Positions 1-10,438 of a stretch of 64,000 nucleotides of DNA are shown here, one piece after another. How positions within the stretch are numbered: position 1 is the stretch's first letter; the number at the start of each line of letters is the position of its first letter. The stretch is from Emiliania huxleyi CCMP1516 (taxonomy: Eukaryota; Haptophyta; Isochrysidales; Noelaerhabdaceae): contig NW_005198966.1 of NCBI RefSeq assembly GCF_000372725.1, positions 2,007,537 to 2,071,536 on the forward strand, written 5' to 3'. The notes beneath the pieces were generated by a model. That model was not told where the DNA came from. It saw only the letters and a program-made list of their open reading frames with translations, and searched no databases. The position numbers and the translations under genes are program-made.

Positions 1-1
1 G

Positions 2-271
2 TCGGCCGCGGCGGGCGACGCGGCCGTCGCCGCCTCGGGCGGCGGCGCCGACTCGCTCCGGCTGCGCGGGATGCCCTTCCACTCGACGGAGGCGGATGTG
101 AGCTCCTTCTTCAAGGGGTACAGCATCGCCGCGGGGGGGATCAAGCTCGGGCCGCAGGGAGGGCACGGGCACGTGCGCTTCGCGTCGGTCGAGGAGGCGC
201 GTCGCGCGCTGGTCAGCCTCAACCACTCGTACATGGGCAACCGCTACATCGAGCTCTTCTGGGCCTCGTGA
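2..271 (+). CDS. RRM-domain RNA-binding protein, C-terminal fragment
   Basis: The open frame enters from the left edge and stops with TGA at 269-271. After an Ala/Gly linker it encodes one RNA recognition motif that closes the protein. RNP2-like LRLRGMPF is followed by STEADVSSFF (helix 1), RNP1-like HGHVRF, then VEEARRALVSLNHSYMGNRYIELF. The LRGMPF and ryIElF pattern is that of quasi-RRMs of hnRNP H/F and ESRP-type splicing regulators, so a pre-mRNA processing role in the nucleus is likely. The 5' part, including any earlier RRMs, lies outside the window. The family call is strong; the subfamily is inferred. Confidence 0.8.
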   Translation, partial: SAAAGDAAVAASGGGADSLRLRGMPFHSTEADVSSFFKGYSIAAGGIKLGPQGGHGHVRFASVEEARRALVSLNHSYMGNRYIELFWAS

Positions 272-938
272 CGGTCAGCCCCGCGGCTGGCGCGGGGGCG
301 AGGCCGCAGCGCCGCCGCCCCGCAGGATAGGTTGGGCGGGGTCTCGGACGGGGGCTCGCGGCGAGCCCCCTGCTCTTCCTTGTACATGGGGAGCGGCCCC
401 CGCTCTCTCCCTGCCGCCCGGCCGGAGGGGGACGCCACGGCGCGCCCGCGCGCCGTGCGCTGTGTCCCTCCTGGCAGAAAGGGTGTGGGTGCAGGGGAAG
501 GGCGGGCCGGTCGCAGACGTTTTTGAGCTATTGTGGGGAGAGGCGGCCGGCGTGGACGAGGGCAGGGTTGGCGCTCGGCCGTGCGCAGCGCGGCGCACGC
601 TGCCGTCTCGTCTCGACTCTCGTCGGTGCGCATGTCTCCCACGGCGCCTCGGGTAGCTAGCGCGCGCGCCTAGAGAGAGGGGCCCCTCTCTCGAGCGCGG
701 GGCGCGGCCACACGACGCGCAGTCTTCTCTGGATGCGTTTCTATTATGTTGTCGTCTATTTGCTGTTACATGGGTTGTAAAAGTGCTCGCTTGACAGAAC
801 CCCGAGACCGACCCCGGGGTGTGAGAGTGAGACGCCCACACGCAGTTCTGCCACAGACCACACAGTGTGCGCACAGACCGTGTGTGGCTCCGCACATCCG
901 AAAAACATCCGCGAGCGTATACGCGCTGCTGCTCACCC
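272..938. other. Intergenic region between two convergent genes
   Basis: This interval holds the 3' flanks of the RRM gene and of ispF. It is GC-rich, and its open frames on both strands are low-complexity with no recognisable domain. No RNA gene is apparent. Confidence 0.5.
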
Positions 939-1738
939 TCATACCTCCACCGGCGCGGCGCCCGCCGCGGCGCCGGCGGCCGGGTCTCGCTCCATCACGA
1001 GGACGACGTGGCACTCGAGAGCACGGCACTCGCCGACCTGCGAATCGCCACGGTGTGGGGCCGGGGGTGAGGAGGGCGGCGGCGAGGGCAGCCAGGGCAG
1101 CCGCCGGCGGGGCGCACCGAATCGACGAGCTCGTGCGTGCGCGCCTTGACGTTCACGCGGCCGAGCGGGACCCGCAGCAGCCTCGCCAGGTTGGCGCTCA
1201 TCCGCGCCTTGACCTGCCCGCCCGCGTGCTCCACGTTGATTCGCGGCTTTTGGCAGATGACCGTCACGTCGACATTGCCCACGCGGTATCCTCGCCCAAC
1301 CATGCGCTCGTACGCCTCCTCCATGAACACCTCCGAGTCGGCACCTTTAAGCCGCGGGTCGTTGTCCGGAAACAGCTGCCCTATGTCCGGCATCGAGAGC
1401 GCGCCGAGGATCGCGTCCGTCACCGAGTGGTACACGACGTCGCCGTCCGAGTGCGCCACGCAGCCGAGATTGAAATCTGGCGCGTCGGAGCCGTCGAATT
1501 TGACGCCGCCGATGATGACGGGCTGACCGGCCTCCTCGCGCGACGCCATGCGGTGGATGTCGTACCCGTGGCCAATGCGCAGCAGCGGCTCAACAGAGGG
1601 CTCCACCACGGTTGCACATGCGCGGCCGCCGCGCAGGCCGGCAGGGCTGGCCGAGAGTATGGCTGGCGCACGGTGCGCCGTGAGGCGGGCCGAGGCGGAA
1701 GGCACGGCGAGACATCCCAGGAGGAGAGCCTTGAGCAT
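939..1738 (-). CDS. ispF: 2-C-methyl-D-erythritol 2,4-cyclodiphosphate synthase (MEP pathway)
   Basis: Exons are 1738-1118 and 1037-939, giving 239 aa. The intron is 80 nt, GT-AG. The enzyme cyclises CDP-ME 2-phosphate to MEcPP with release of CMP in plastid isoprenoid synthesis. Seen: GHGYDIHR with the metal-binding Asp/His pair near residues 60-62, AHSDGDV with a second metal-site His, ILGAL, and DIGQLFPDND. The substrate-loop motif NVKARTHE is followed, only after splicing, by the terminal strand ECHVVLVME. The start at 1738 gives MLKALLLGCLAVPSASA, a signal-like leader, followed by Ala/Arg-rich sequence, as expected of a bipartite leader for a secondary plastid. An upstream in-frame ATG at 1885 would bury that leader. 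The catalytic core has normal family length. Confidence 0.93.
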
Positions 1739-2851
1739 GGCGAGCTGCAAAAGGCAGCAGCGAGAGAAGAAAAAAAACCCGCCCGTGGGCCGGTGGGAGT
1801 GAGCGGGTCGGGGTTGCCGAGTCGCGCCTGCCGTCCCGTGTCGCGGGAGCGAGCCGGCGCGGGTGCGAGTTCTGAGGCTGTCCATGCTCGGTGGATCTGT
1901 CTTGTCCTCCCCGACATGAAAGGACAGAGTGTCCCTTGTAATGCGAGAGCGTTCGTTGTGTTCTTGTGCCTCTCGCTGCCATCAAGAAGAAGTAAGCATA
2001 ACTGCGTGCGTGGCGGCCATGCTGCAGCAGAGCGAGAGAAGAAAAGGCTAAAGCAGGGGGACAGTGTGTGTGTGTGTGTGTGCAAGGGGGGGGGGGGGTA
2101 GCTCTTAACGAAATACCGGTGAACTGCTGATCTGCTGAGGGAGTGCGGGGATAGGAGGAACGGCAACGGGGTGCCCTTAGTCACAGCTTCCCCCGCGGGA
2201 CATGTCCACGCTGGACGTCCCGGGACATGGCGATGGACGACCGGCCCTCGCGGGCCGGCGTGGATGGGGCGGCGCGCGAGCCGCGCGCCTGCCCCGGGGG
2301 GTGGACGCCTGCTGCGTCGCCTCCTTCCCTAAACCTGCCGACCAGTCCGCTTTTTGAGCAGGTGTGCCGCCGCGCGAGCGACGCTCCGAGATCACCCGAG
2401 ATAGCGCGGCGCGGCCCCGAGATCGCCCGAGATAGCGTGAGATCGCCCGAGATTGCGCGGCGCGGCCCGAGATCGCGCACCTCGGCACTTGGCGAGGTGG
2501 ATGGGTTGGGAGCGAGGGGGCGGAAGTGTTCAGTGCGGTAGATGGTCAGCTCGGGGCGCGTGAGCCGGACTTGTGGGCCGGACCACCCAAGTCCTTTACT
2601 CTGCGTTGTTGAGCCAGGACTCAACATACTCGTCTGTCGCCGTCCCAAACTGTCACTCCCCTCTCTCCCGGCCGGGGTGGGGCGCGCGCTGGGGTGGCGG
2701 GTGTGCGGGATGTCTGTGGGCCCGAGAGCGATATGCCATGTCCGCCTTGCTTTGTTCCCTAACATCGAAGGCTAAGCTCAATAAAAAACAAAGACTCGAG
2801 TCTTGAAGAGAGATACAGAAAAAACAAATCGGTCGGGGTGTCGAAATTTCC
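1739..2851. other. Divergent intergenic region ispF/msrA with short GAGATxGC repeats
   Basis: This spacer lies between the divergent ispF and msrA starts. It has a short GT tract near 2064-2082, a poly-G run at 2088-2098, and a cluster at about 2390-2480 of near-repeated 'cccgagat(a/c)gc' units, roughly 20 nt apart. No gene is supported here. The frames are low-complexity and differ on both strands. Confidence 0.5.
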
Positions 2852-4151
2852 ATGCTAACCTGTCTGGTGTCGGCTGCGCTGTCGCCCTCGCTCTCCCGAG
2901 GTTTTCCTTCGATCCTTCGCGGCGGCGGTCCACGCATGATGTTCAACATGTTCACTGAGCCCAAGCTCATCGAGCCGGAGAAGGCACTGCCTGGTCGCGA
3001 GGCGTGCGCTTCTCCCGCCTCCGCCGAATACACACACAAGTTTTTCGCTATTACACACCCACGCCGGCGCGTGACCGCGCCGGTTGTAAGCGGCGGCCAG
3101 TTGGTCGCAGACCACCTCCCGGACACAAACTAGTCTTGAGAATGGCGGCTTCCTGGGTGCCGCAGGCGCCGATGCGGGTTTCCGACCGCCATGCTGTCCT
3201 CGGGAGCAAGATGAAGGGCCCCTGGCCCGCGGGGTACAAGGTGGCTGTGTTTGCCAACGGCTGCTTCTGGGGCTCCGAGAAGGGCATCTGGCGGCTGCCC
3301 GGCGACGGCATTTACACGACAGCGGTTGGCGCCACCTAGATGCGAGAGGAGAGGCGAGAGGAGAGAGGGCGGAGGCGACGCCTCGCCTCGCCGCGGCGCA
3401 GGTTGGGTACGCCGCGGGCTTCACGCCCAACCCGACGTACGAGGAGGCATGCTCCGGCAGGACGGGCCACACGGAGGCGGTGCAGGTCGTCTTCGACCCG
3501 GAGAAGGTCACCGCCGCCTTCCCCACCACCCCCTTCCCTGCGCCTCCATCGCCACCGCCACCCTCCCCACCCGCTCCGAGCACTCCCCGAGTCCTCCCCG
3601 AGTCCTCCCCTAGGTGTCGTTTGTCGACATCCTGCGCTGGTTCTGGGAGGCGCACGACCCGACGAGCGGGATGGGGCAGGGCAACGACCGCGGCACGCAG
3701 TACCGCTCCGGCTTCTACTGGTTCGATGACGAGCAGAAGGCACTCATCGAGGCGTCCAAGGCGGCATACGGAAAGGCGCTCGGCAAGAGCATCACCACCG
3801 AGACGGCGGCCGCCTCCGACTACGACAAGTATGGCGGCGTCTTCTACTACGGCGAGGACTACCACCAGCAGGCGAGGGGGGCGCACCGCCACGCGCTCCC
3901 CCCTCCCCCCCCCGTGCCGACGGGCCGCCTCCCACCCCCCTCCGCCGCAGTACCTCGCCAAGCCGATGGCGCGGCCCTACTGCTCGGCGCAGCCCCAGTG
4001 CGTGTCGCTGCCCCCATTCGAGGAGTGGGCCCCGCCCGGCCTCGAGCACCACGCGCCCAAGCTTCCCGAGGCCTTCTGGAAGAGGCACGGCCCGAAGCCG
4101 CACTGCGTGATCCGCTCGCCCGACGAGCCGATCAAGTGGGGCGACTGGTAG
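2852..4151 (+). CDS. msrA: Peptide-methionine (S)-S-oxide reductase
   Basis: Five phase-0 exons encode 290 aa: 2852-3001, 3166-3324, 3402-3506, 3614-3871, 3951-4151. MsrA reduces S-methionine sulfoxide in oxidised proteins, using thioredoxin for recycling. Seen: [20 protein letters not shown] with the catalytic Cys in [62 protein letters not shown] and [14 protein letters not shown], which is the complete family signature in order. A Cys shortly after YLAK (ARPYC) sits where resolving Cys residues occur. Introns 1 and 4 use GC donors, 2 and 3 use GT. Residues 1-40 may be a targeting leader; the target organelle is not decided. The C-terminal extension of about 45 aa after the core is longer than in bacterial forms. 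Confidence 0.95.
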
Positions 4152-4511
4152 AGGCAGGGGAGGCTGGTTGAGGCTCGGCCGCGCGGTCCGCTGGGAGCCG
4201 AGCCAGCGTGGCACTGCGGCCTGAGTTTTAGAGCATGGGGTGGCCGGGAGACAGATTGAGCGCATTGATGTAGAGTAAGGTCTCCGTTCAATCGAGGAGA
4301 TTTCATCACGCTGATGCTATCTCTCTGGCGTGTGGGGACCCCGGCCCCGGGTCGGGCGCGGGTCGGCGCCCGTGGCCGTGCGCCCCCGCGTGTGGGGTGG
4401 GCGCCTTGGGCTGGGCCTGGGGGCCTCGTGTGGCCGAGGGGCCTGAGAGCCGGGAGGGTGAGGCTTGGCTCGGTGGCACGAACCGCGGCGCCCATACCTG
4501 CTCGTTACACG
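4152..4511. other. Short convergent intergenic region
   Basis: About 360 bp separate the 3' ends of msrA and the GTPase gene. It contains a GC-rich run at 4330-4460 and no supported gene. Confidence 0.5.
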
Positions 4512-6331
4512 TTACTCATACACGGTGAAACACACCTCGCGTGCTCTCTTCACTTTCTTCGGCGCCGCCGCCGGTGGCGGCATATCGACGGAATCCGACA
4601 CAGTCTGGCTTGCCTTTGCAACTGTAGGCCGAGGCGATGGCGGGGGCGGTGGAGGCGGGGGCGGGTCGGCCACAGATGACAGCGCTCTTCTTTTGCGCTC
4701 CTCCTCTTTGCTTACCGCCCAGTTCTCCATGAACGCGCGGGTCGCGTTGAGCTCCTGCGCGCACAGCACTACAGCCCGCTGGGATTGCTTCTCCACGATT
4801 GTCGCAGCCTAATGTCAGAAGGTAGAGTCATGAATATCAAGGCGGGTACTAGAGTATGGGCGCGCGGGACCTTTGCTGGGTGCTCCCAGAAGGTTGATCG
4901 CTCCACCGTCTTGGCCATCGTCGACTTGCTGAATGTTTCGAGTGTCACCGCCACATCCTTGAGTGCCCGTGCACGCAGTTCTTCCGCATTGGATGCATTC
5001 GAAGTGTAGTAGTGCCAAAACTTGGCTCGAAGCTGGTCGTTTAGGACGTCGCATTGGCTGTTGAGCCAACGCGTCGTCTCGATCCTTAGCTTTTCAAGCT
5101 CCTCCTCAATGTTGTCTTCACCCGTCGAGTGTGCGTCCTCGAGCAAGTAGCCATACTTGACCCAGGAAAGCAGTGCGTCCACGAAGCCCGGACCCTGCCA
5201 CACGCGCATCGCGCAATCGGCGCCGGTGTCGTCCGGGGGGCACCAGTGCACCGGCTCAATATTGCCCTCCTCCGTCGCCGCCTTCCGGAGCTCGTCGGCG
5301 TCCTCGAGGTACTTTGGAGAGACCACGTCGACGGCAGAGCCGCCCAAGCTCCCCAAGTTTGCGAGCACCTAGGTTCGCAAACAAACCTTGTGGGCGCTTG
5401 TTCACACAGGGCCTGGCCAAGCGGGGCGGACCGCGGCCTTGTCACTGCCGTGTGGCTTGTGCACAGGCACCAGTTGGACAGATCGAAAGAGCCGATCGAG
5501 CAGCCATTGTCCCTTTGGCGCATCCGAGCTGCTTCGCAGATTCCATAGCAGGTCGTCGACGGACATCGCGGAATTGGTCAGGTGATGATAATTAAAGTTT
5601 TGCACAGACCACAGCAATCGCGGTCTGTGGCGATTGATGTTGAGGCTGCCCTTGGCTCGCAACGCCTGCATGAGCTCCTCGCAGTGCGCCGCGTGCCTGC
5701 CGTGACGGAGGAGCCGCTATGAAAAGGGGAGCGAGATCGCTCTCTAAAGGCAGGGGGAGCGCTGCGAAGGCTACGCAGACCCTTCGAGTTGCTTCACGGC
5801 GTTCGCGTCGATCGGATACATCGTATTGTAGATTACGACCGAGGAGAGCATGTACGTAATGCCTACCGAGCATCGCTTAGAGGTGACTGCCGGCGCAACA
5901 GAGCCGAGCACCGTCCGGATTGGACCGAAGAGATTGGCTTCGTACGTCCGGCTTGTGAAGGAGCCGATGCCCCCAAAGCCCTCGGTATCAATGATGAAGA
6001 TGTTGAGCTCGCCGACACGCATGGGCTCGCGCGTCATCCAAATGCCAGTCGTGTGCGAGACGACCCCATCACCCACGTCGAAAATGGAGCCCTTTCCCGA
6101 GCGGCCACGAATGAAAGCGTGGTCGAGTATCGAGCTCTTTCCTGTGCGAGTAGGCCCAGCAGCTGCGACAATAGCAAATGGCGCAGTCTGCGCTCGCAAG
6201 ACGTCGAGGCCTTCCTCCACAATTTCCAGCCGACCAGTCGATATCTGAGGCTTGCGAAAGAGCTGAACCACTTGAGGCTGCTGCGGCCGCTCGGGAAACG
6301 CGACGACGAACGCGACGAGCGGCGCGAGCAT
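4512..6331 (-). CDS. Guanylate-binding protein / GBP-atlastin superfamily GTPase
   Basis: Exons 6331-5926, 5862-5781, 5696-5432, 5368-4871 and 4808-4512 give 515 aa; all introns are GT-AG, 62-84 nt. Seen: P-loop GPTRTGKSS near residue 60, SHTTGIWM (switch I type), IIDTEGFGG (G3) near 115, then after a 63-nt in-frame intron GITYMLSSVVIYNT and IDANAVKQLE, the GBP large-G-domain landmarks. RPRLLWSVQNF matches the conserved 'LLW.vRDF' helix. The rest is helical (FVDALLSWVKYG, then a charged coiled-coil). The tail has a poly-Pro run and a basic stretch. GBPs are large dynamin-like GTPases acting on membranes or in defence; the substrate here is unknown. The 63-nt intron could be retained, because it is in frame. 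Boundaries of the middle exons are inferred. Confidence 0.82.
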
Positions 6332-7607
6332 TCTTTTGTGCGCCGCGCCGCGCAGGTGCGTTCTCCCACCCACCAAACAACTTCGTGTTCCACATCTACA
6401 CATCTATTTAATCAGATTTAATACGTTGTCCCGGGACCCCACAGACACCCCAGAGCAGAGCAGTGTTGAGTGTGCATGCCGCCCCGTCGGCTGCCCTCGG
6501 CTGCCATCGACATACACACAAGCAAGACACAACGCGACCCAGGCCGCCTCTGTAAGGTGCCTATATGGGCTTCCAGTATCGGACCTTCAAGACATGCGCT
6601 TTTGGCCGGTAGCCTCCTCGGACATGGTACCTCCGGTGAGATCGTGGCTGCCAGTTCGAGACTGGGGCCGATCGAACTTGATTTGTTCGGAGGAGGAATC
6701 CGGCCAGCACGGGTACAAAGAGGGGTACCCGGCCGGAGAATCCCCAGCTGCGGAAACGTAGTGTCGCTCAAGAGGTGCGATACTGCGGGGGAGTGTAAGG
6801 TGCCTATATGGGCTTCCAGTATCGGACCTTCAAGACATGCGCTTTTGGCCGGTAGCCTCCTCGGACAGCCTCGTTCCACGTTCCCCGGCCGGCGGAGGCC
6901 CGTCCGTCCGTCCGGCCTGGGGCTGGGCCCTCCTCTTCAGCTGCGACCGCTGTGCGACCGCGGATCGTAGCAAGACAATGAGAAGGGTGGAGGTAAAAGG
7001 TAATAAACTTCCTCCACACCCTTTGTGTGGTGGGGCAAATGGGGGCAACCCTCGCAGGGCAAACTCGCCCCACCCTCGTCACCTTTCACGACCCCAACCC
7101 ATGAGACAGGCAGGAGGCAGCCCCACGGCATTCAATGTGTAAAACAAGATGGACCGCCAACTGAGACACCCGGGGCGGGCGGGGTCACCGTCCCTCGACA
7201 CCGTCCCCTGGCCGTGACGCGTGCTATAACGATTATCCGGATTAACGTACTGTTGTGAGGCAAGCGAGGGGGAGACAGGAGACACCGCATACGCGCGGTC
7301 GCGGTGAGAGCAAACCATTGGCGTCCGTCAGGGGCAGATGATATGCGCATCTTGAGATAAAATGCATCTTAAGATGCCCCCTACTCAGATATGCACAGCA
7401 TGCACCGGATGCACGCTGTCTCCGCTTACTCGAGCACATAATCATACCACCATATCTAAAAAAAGCCGTTCGAGCGGATTGGTTTTATCAACTTAAGATG
7501 CCGGAGCATCTCCTGGGATGAGCTCGAATCATCTGAACCAGATGCTTCGGAGCTTCGCATCCCACAAGTATTCGCTCTCTGGGACAGGAAACTGTCAGTG
7601 ATGTATT
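6332..7607. repeat. Spacer with a 74-bp direct repeat pair
   Basis: Bases 6551-6624 recur at 6794-6867 (offset 243, apparently identical over about 74 bp); both include cctatatgggcttccagtat. The rest has a short inverted motif around 7360-7510 (cttaagatg repeated in both orientations). No gene is supported. Confidence 0.75.
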
Positions 7608-7701
7608 GAACACGGCAGGGGAACAGTCGGTTTCGACAGGTCATGGCATTTCATCCACGCGTCGGATCGGTAGGCTCTGGCACCAACCCCACCACGGCCA
7701 C
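7608..7701. repeat. Fragment homologous to the SdrD-type coding sequence at 19.47-19.56 kb
   Basis: The plus strand reads ttcgacaggtcatggca then catccacgcgtcggatcg, nearly identical to 19465-19556 inside the large cell-surface gene, with about six substitutions plus a small indel near the left end. Here it is non-coding in that sense frame, but it supplies the last codons and the stop of the minus-strand RCC1 gene. It looks like a captured gene fragment. Confidence 0.8.
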
Positions 7702-9305
7702 GGGGGTTGGCACGTGCGCCTGCCAGCGCCGCTCCTCGTCGCCTGGCGCCCATTCGTAGTTGCCCGCCGAGGCCCAGCTGGCCGGCTGCTCAGGAGTCTC
7801 GAGGAGAGCTCTTGGGAGCCCGAGAGCGCCGCCGCAGCCCCAGCTCAGCAGTCGGCCGTCCTCGAGCACGCACATGCTGTGCGCCTCACCAGCGGTGACG
7901 GCGGCCACGCGGAGCCCTTCAAGCGCGCGTATGCGCGTCGGCACCCAGTGCATGCGGCCGCCGTCGTCGTGTCCGAGCTTGCCGCCGTCGCCGTCGCCGA
8001 AGGAGAATAGCGCGCCGCCGTCGGCCAAGGCGAGGCTATGCCGGCTGCTCGCGGCGACGGCGGCGATGCGCACACCGCAGAGCGCGGCGACTGGCCGCGG
8101 CAGCGGCTGCGGGTCGACAGCGCGGTGGCCTAGCCAGCCTCCCGCGTAGCCGCTCGTCCGCTCTCGCGCCTCGCCTGCGCCCCACGAGTAGAGCTGCCCC
8201 GCGTGGTCGACAGCGAGGGAGTGGTGCTCCCCTCCCGCCAGCCGCACGATGCGCCTGCCCAGGAGCGCCGCGACTGGCCGCGGCGTGTGCTCGTCCTCGC
8301 GCGTGCCGTGGCCAAGCTGCCAATCCGAGCCGCACCTGACACGTGCCGTGACTATGCTATGAGTGCATGCGCTCATGGCCGATGGCCTCTCACAAGCTGT
8401 GGGTGCATGGTGTGGGTGCATGACCAATGGTGGTCTCTCTCTCTCTCTCACCCAAAGCTGTGGACGGCCCCGCCCTCGTCCGCCGCGAGGCTGTGCAGCG
8501 CTCCCGCCTCGAGGACGGCGACGCGGACCTGCGCGAGCGCGCCGATGCGTTGAGGGAGGGCGTGACTGCGCTGGTCACCAAGTCCAAGCTTGCCGCTGAA
8601 GCCGGAGCCGAACGCGTAGGACGCGCCGGCGGCGGTGAGGACGAGGCTATGCTGCTGCCCCGCAGAAACATCAACGGCGCGCTCGCCCAGCAGCGCAGTG
8701 ATGAGACGAGGCCGCCACAGGGTCGCCGCATCGCCGTGGCCGAGCTGCCCCGCCTCGCCAAATCCAAAGCTGAAGCAGTGCCCCGACTTGGTGAGCGCGA
8801 GTGTGTGCAGCGAGTGGGTTGCGACGGCGACGATTTCTTGGCGCTCGCTTGCGGGAGCTGGCACCGGCACGCGCGTCGGTGGCACGCGCGAGTGATGGTG
8901 GCCGATGCCTAGGAAACCACGCTGGTTCTCGTCGATTCCCCATGTGGTGAGCCCGCCGCCGATGCATGCTGCGGAGTGTAACGCCCCAGCGGCAATGGTG
9001 CGTGCAGCGCTCGAGTGCAACAGCCGCCACAGCTGCACGCGAAAGCCACCGTCTGTCGGAAGCTTTGCCAGCGCGGCGCGAGCGTGCAGCACGTCCTCTG
9101 CGGCGTTGCGCAGATCTCGGCAGACACACGCGGACCGAGACAGCGTCTTGAGCTCGACGGGCAGCAGCAAGAGGCGCTTGATCTCGCAAGGCAGGCATGC
9201 GAACGTCGCAGGGTCGGGCGCAGGGTCGGGCGCAGGGACCGGCGACATTGCGCTGTTTTCTTTTTGTGAAGGGTTCTCAAGAGAGCCATCGATTCTACCT
9301 CTCAT
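7651..9305 (-). CDS. F-box and RCC1-repeat protein
   Basis: Exons 9305-8452 and 8335-7651 encode 512 aa. The intron is GT-AG (116 nt) and splices TTTGG to G, restoring the repeat motif HSFGCGSDWQLGHG. Residues about 36-75 (LPCEIKRLLLLPVELKTLS, then ACVCRDLRNAAED) fit an F-box. Then come at least six RCC1 blades: LTTWGIDE, FSFGFGEAGQLGHGD, YAFGSGFSGKLGLGD, LYSWGAGE, FSFGDGDGGKLGHDD and LLSWGCGG, each preceded by G.HSL or a variant. Such proteins are candidate SCF ubiquitin-ligase substrate adaptors with a beta-propeller, but the target is unknown. An ATG at 9248 is an equally good start. The last ~17 residues come from a repeat fragment, so the native C-terminus may have been replaced. Confidence 0.85.
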
Positions 9306-9317
9306 CGAAAACCTTCC

Positions 9318-9438
9318 TCCAAGCTCTTAGTGATCGTGACCAAGCTCTTAGTGATCGTGACCCAAGCTCTTAGTGATCGTGACCCAAGCTCTTAGTGACC
9401 ACGTTAGGATCGCTCCTCATCGCAAACCCTGTCAGCAG
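9318..9438. repeat. 21/22-bp tandem repeat (4 copies) plus a dispersed 29-bp element
   Basis: Units starting at 9321, 9342, 9364 and 9386 read aagctcttagtgatcgtgac. Directly after them, about 9409-9437, is tcgctcctcatcgcaaaccc and onward, which recurs near 49302-49330. Confidence 0.85.
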
Positions 9439-10438
9439 TTCACCCTCAGGTACTAATAGTGTAGTAGGGTGAGAAATATGAAAAACGCCGGAATTCGGAC
9501 GAGTACTCTCGCCTTTACAAATTCGATAAGCGGGACAGGATGCGTCCAGGTGGCACGTCCTGGAGTTTGAGGCGCTCCGACTCCTCGGTGACCAAACGAC
9601 GAGCTGGAGAGCTGGCGACCGAACGCGACCTGAGCGGGGCTGGCGGCGATGGACGACCGAGCGGAGACGCAGCGAATCGAGGAGCGCCTTCCGCAGGGAA
9701 CCGATGAGCGGCTTGCGAGACCTTGGCTGTCGACGCGAGGAGCGATTACGCCGGTGGCAATACTGCAGCCGCTGTCCTCTCCGGTCGGCGACGTGGTGAT
9801 GTACACGAGTTCGGTGGCGGGACACAACCTGCGGTTGTCGTTGGGGAGTTCGGTGGCGGAGGCGCGATCACACAAGACGAGCGCAGGGTCGACGTCGGGC
9901 CGACGCGAGCAAACAAGTCGAGGCGGATGGATCGGCGCCTCACCCACTGGCAGTGCATCTACTGCCGCGACGCCGCATTCCTTGTTGGCGGCGCAACCCT
10001 CTGGCTTTCGGCTGGCACTGGCGTGCGTCGCCCTCGTCCACCGGCAGCAGGGCGGCACCACCAAAGGCGGAGCCGGAGGGAGGTGGCGAGGCGGATGCAC
10101 TCGCGGCCCGGCGCCGGATGCTGATACGCCAGACGAGCTCAAACCTGTCCACTGTCATGCAAGCCTCATCGCGAGAGCTGATGGCTTGAGAGTGTGACCG
10201 TGTGGTGAGCGGAGAATTTTGCTCGAGTACATGGTATCGAGTGAGGACCTGTCGCGCGGGCTCGACCCTCGGGTGCGCAAGTGTCGTCCGTGTTTTTACT
10301 GTATTATTGGCCTCACGGCGCGGTGCCGGTCACGGCCCGCCACCAGCTGCACTAACCCCGACCCCGAAGCGCTCCGCGCCGCTGCCAACGTGCAGCATGC
10401 CAACGTCGTCGAGCAGTGCGTCGCGCTCCTGTTCACAG
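9439..10438. other. Gene-free or unresolved stretch
   Basis: Overlapping open frames exist on both strands (for example 9649-10197 plus, 182 aa; 9453-10142 minus, 229 aa). Neither has a recognisable domain, and overlapping frames of this size are expected by chance in GC-rich sequence. No gene is called. Confidence 0.4.

Noticed and set aside
746..2101. Plus-strand open frame of 451 aa over ispF
   Set aside because: It is the antisense shadow of ispF, and its product is Arg/His/Ala-rich with no domain.
9649..10197. 182-aa plus-strand ORF
   Set aside because: No domain, and a longer open frame overlaps on the opposite strand; GC-rich sequence gives such frames by chance.
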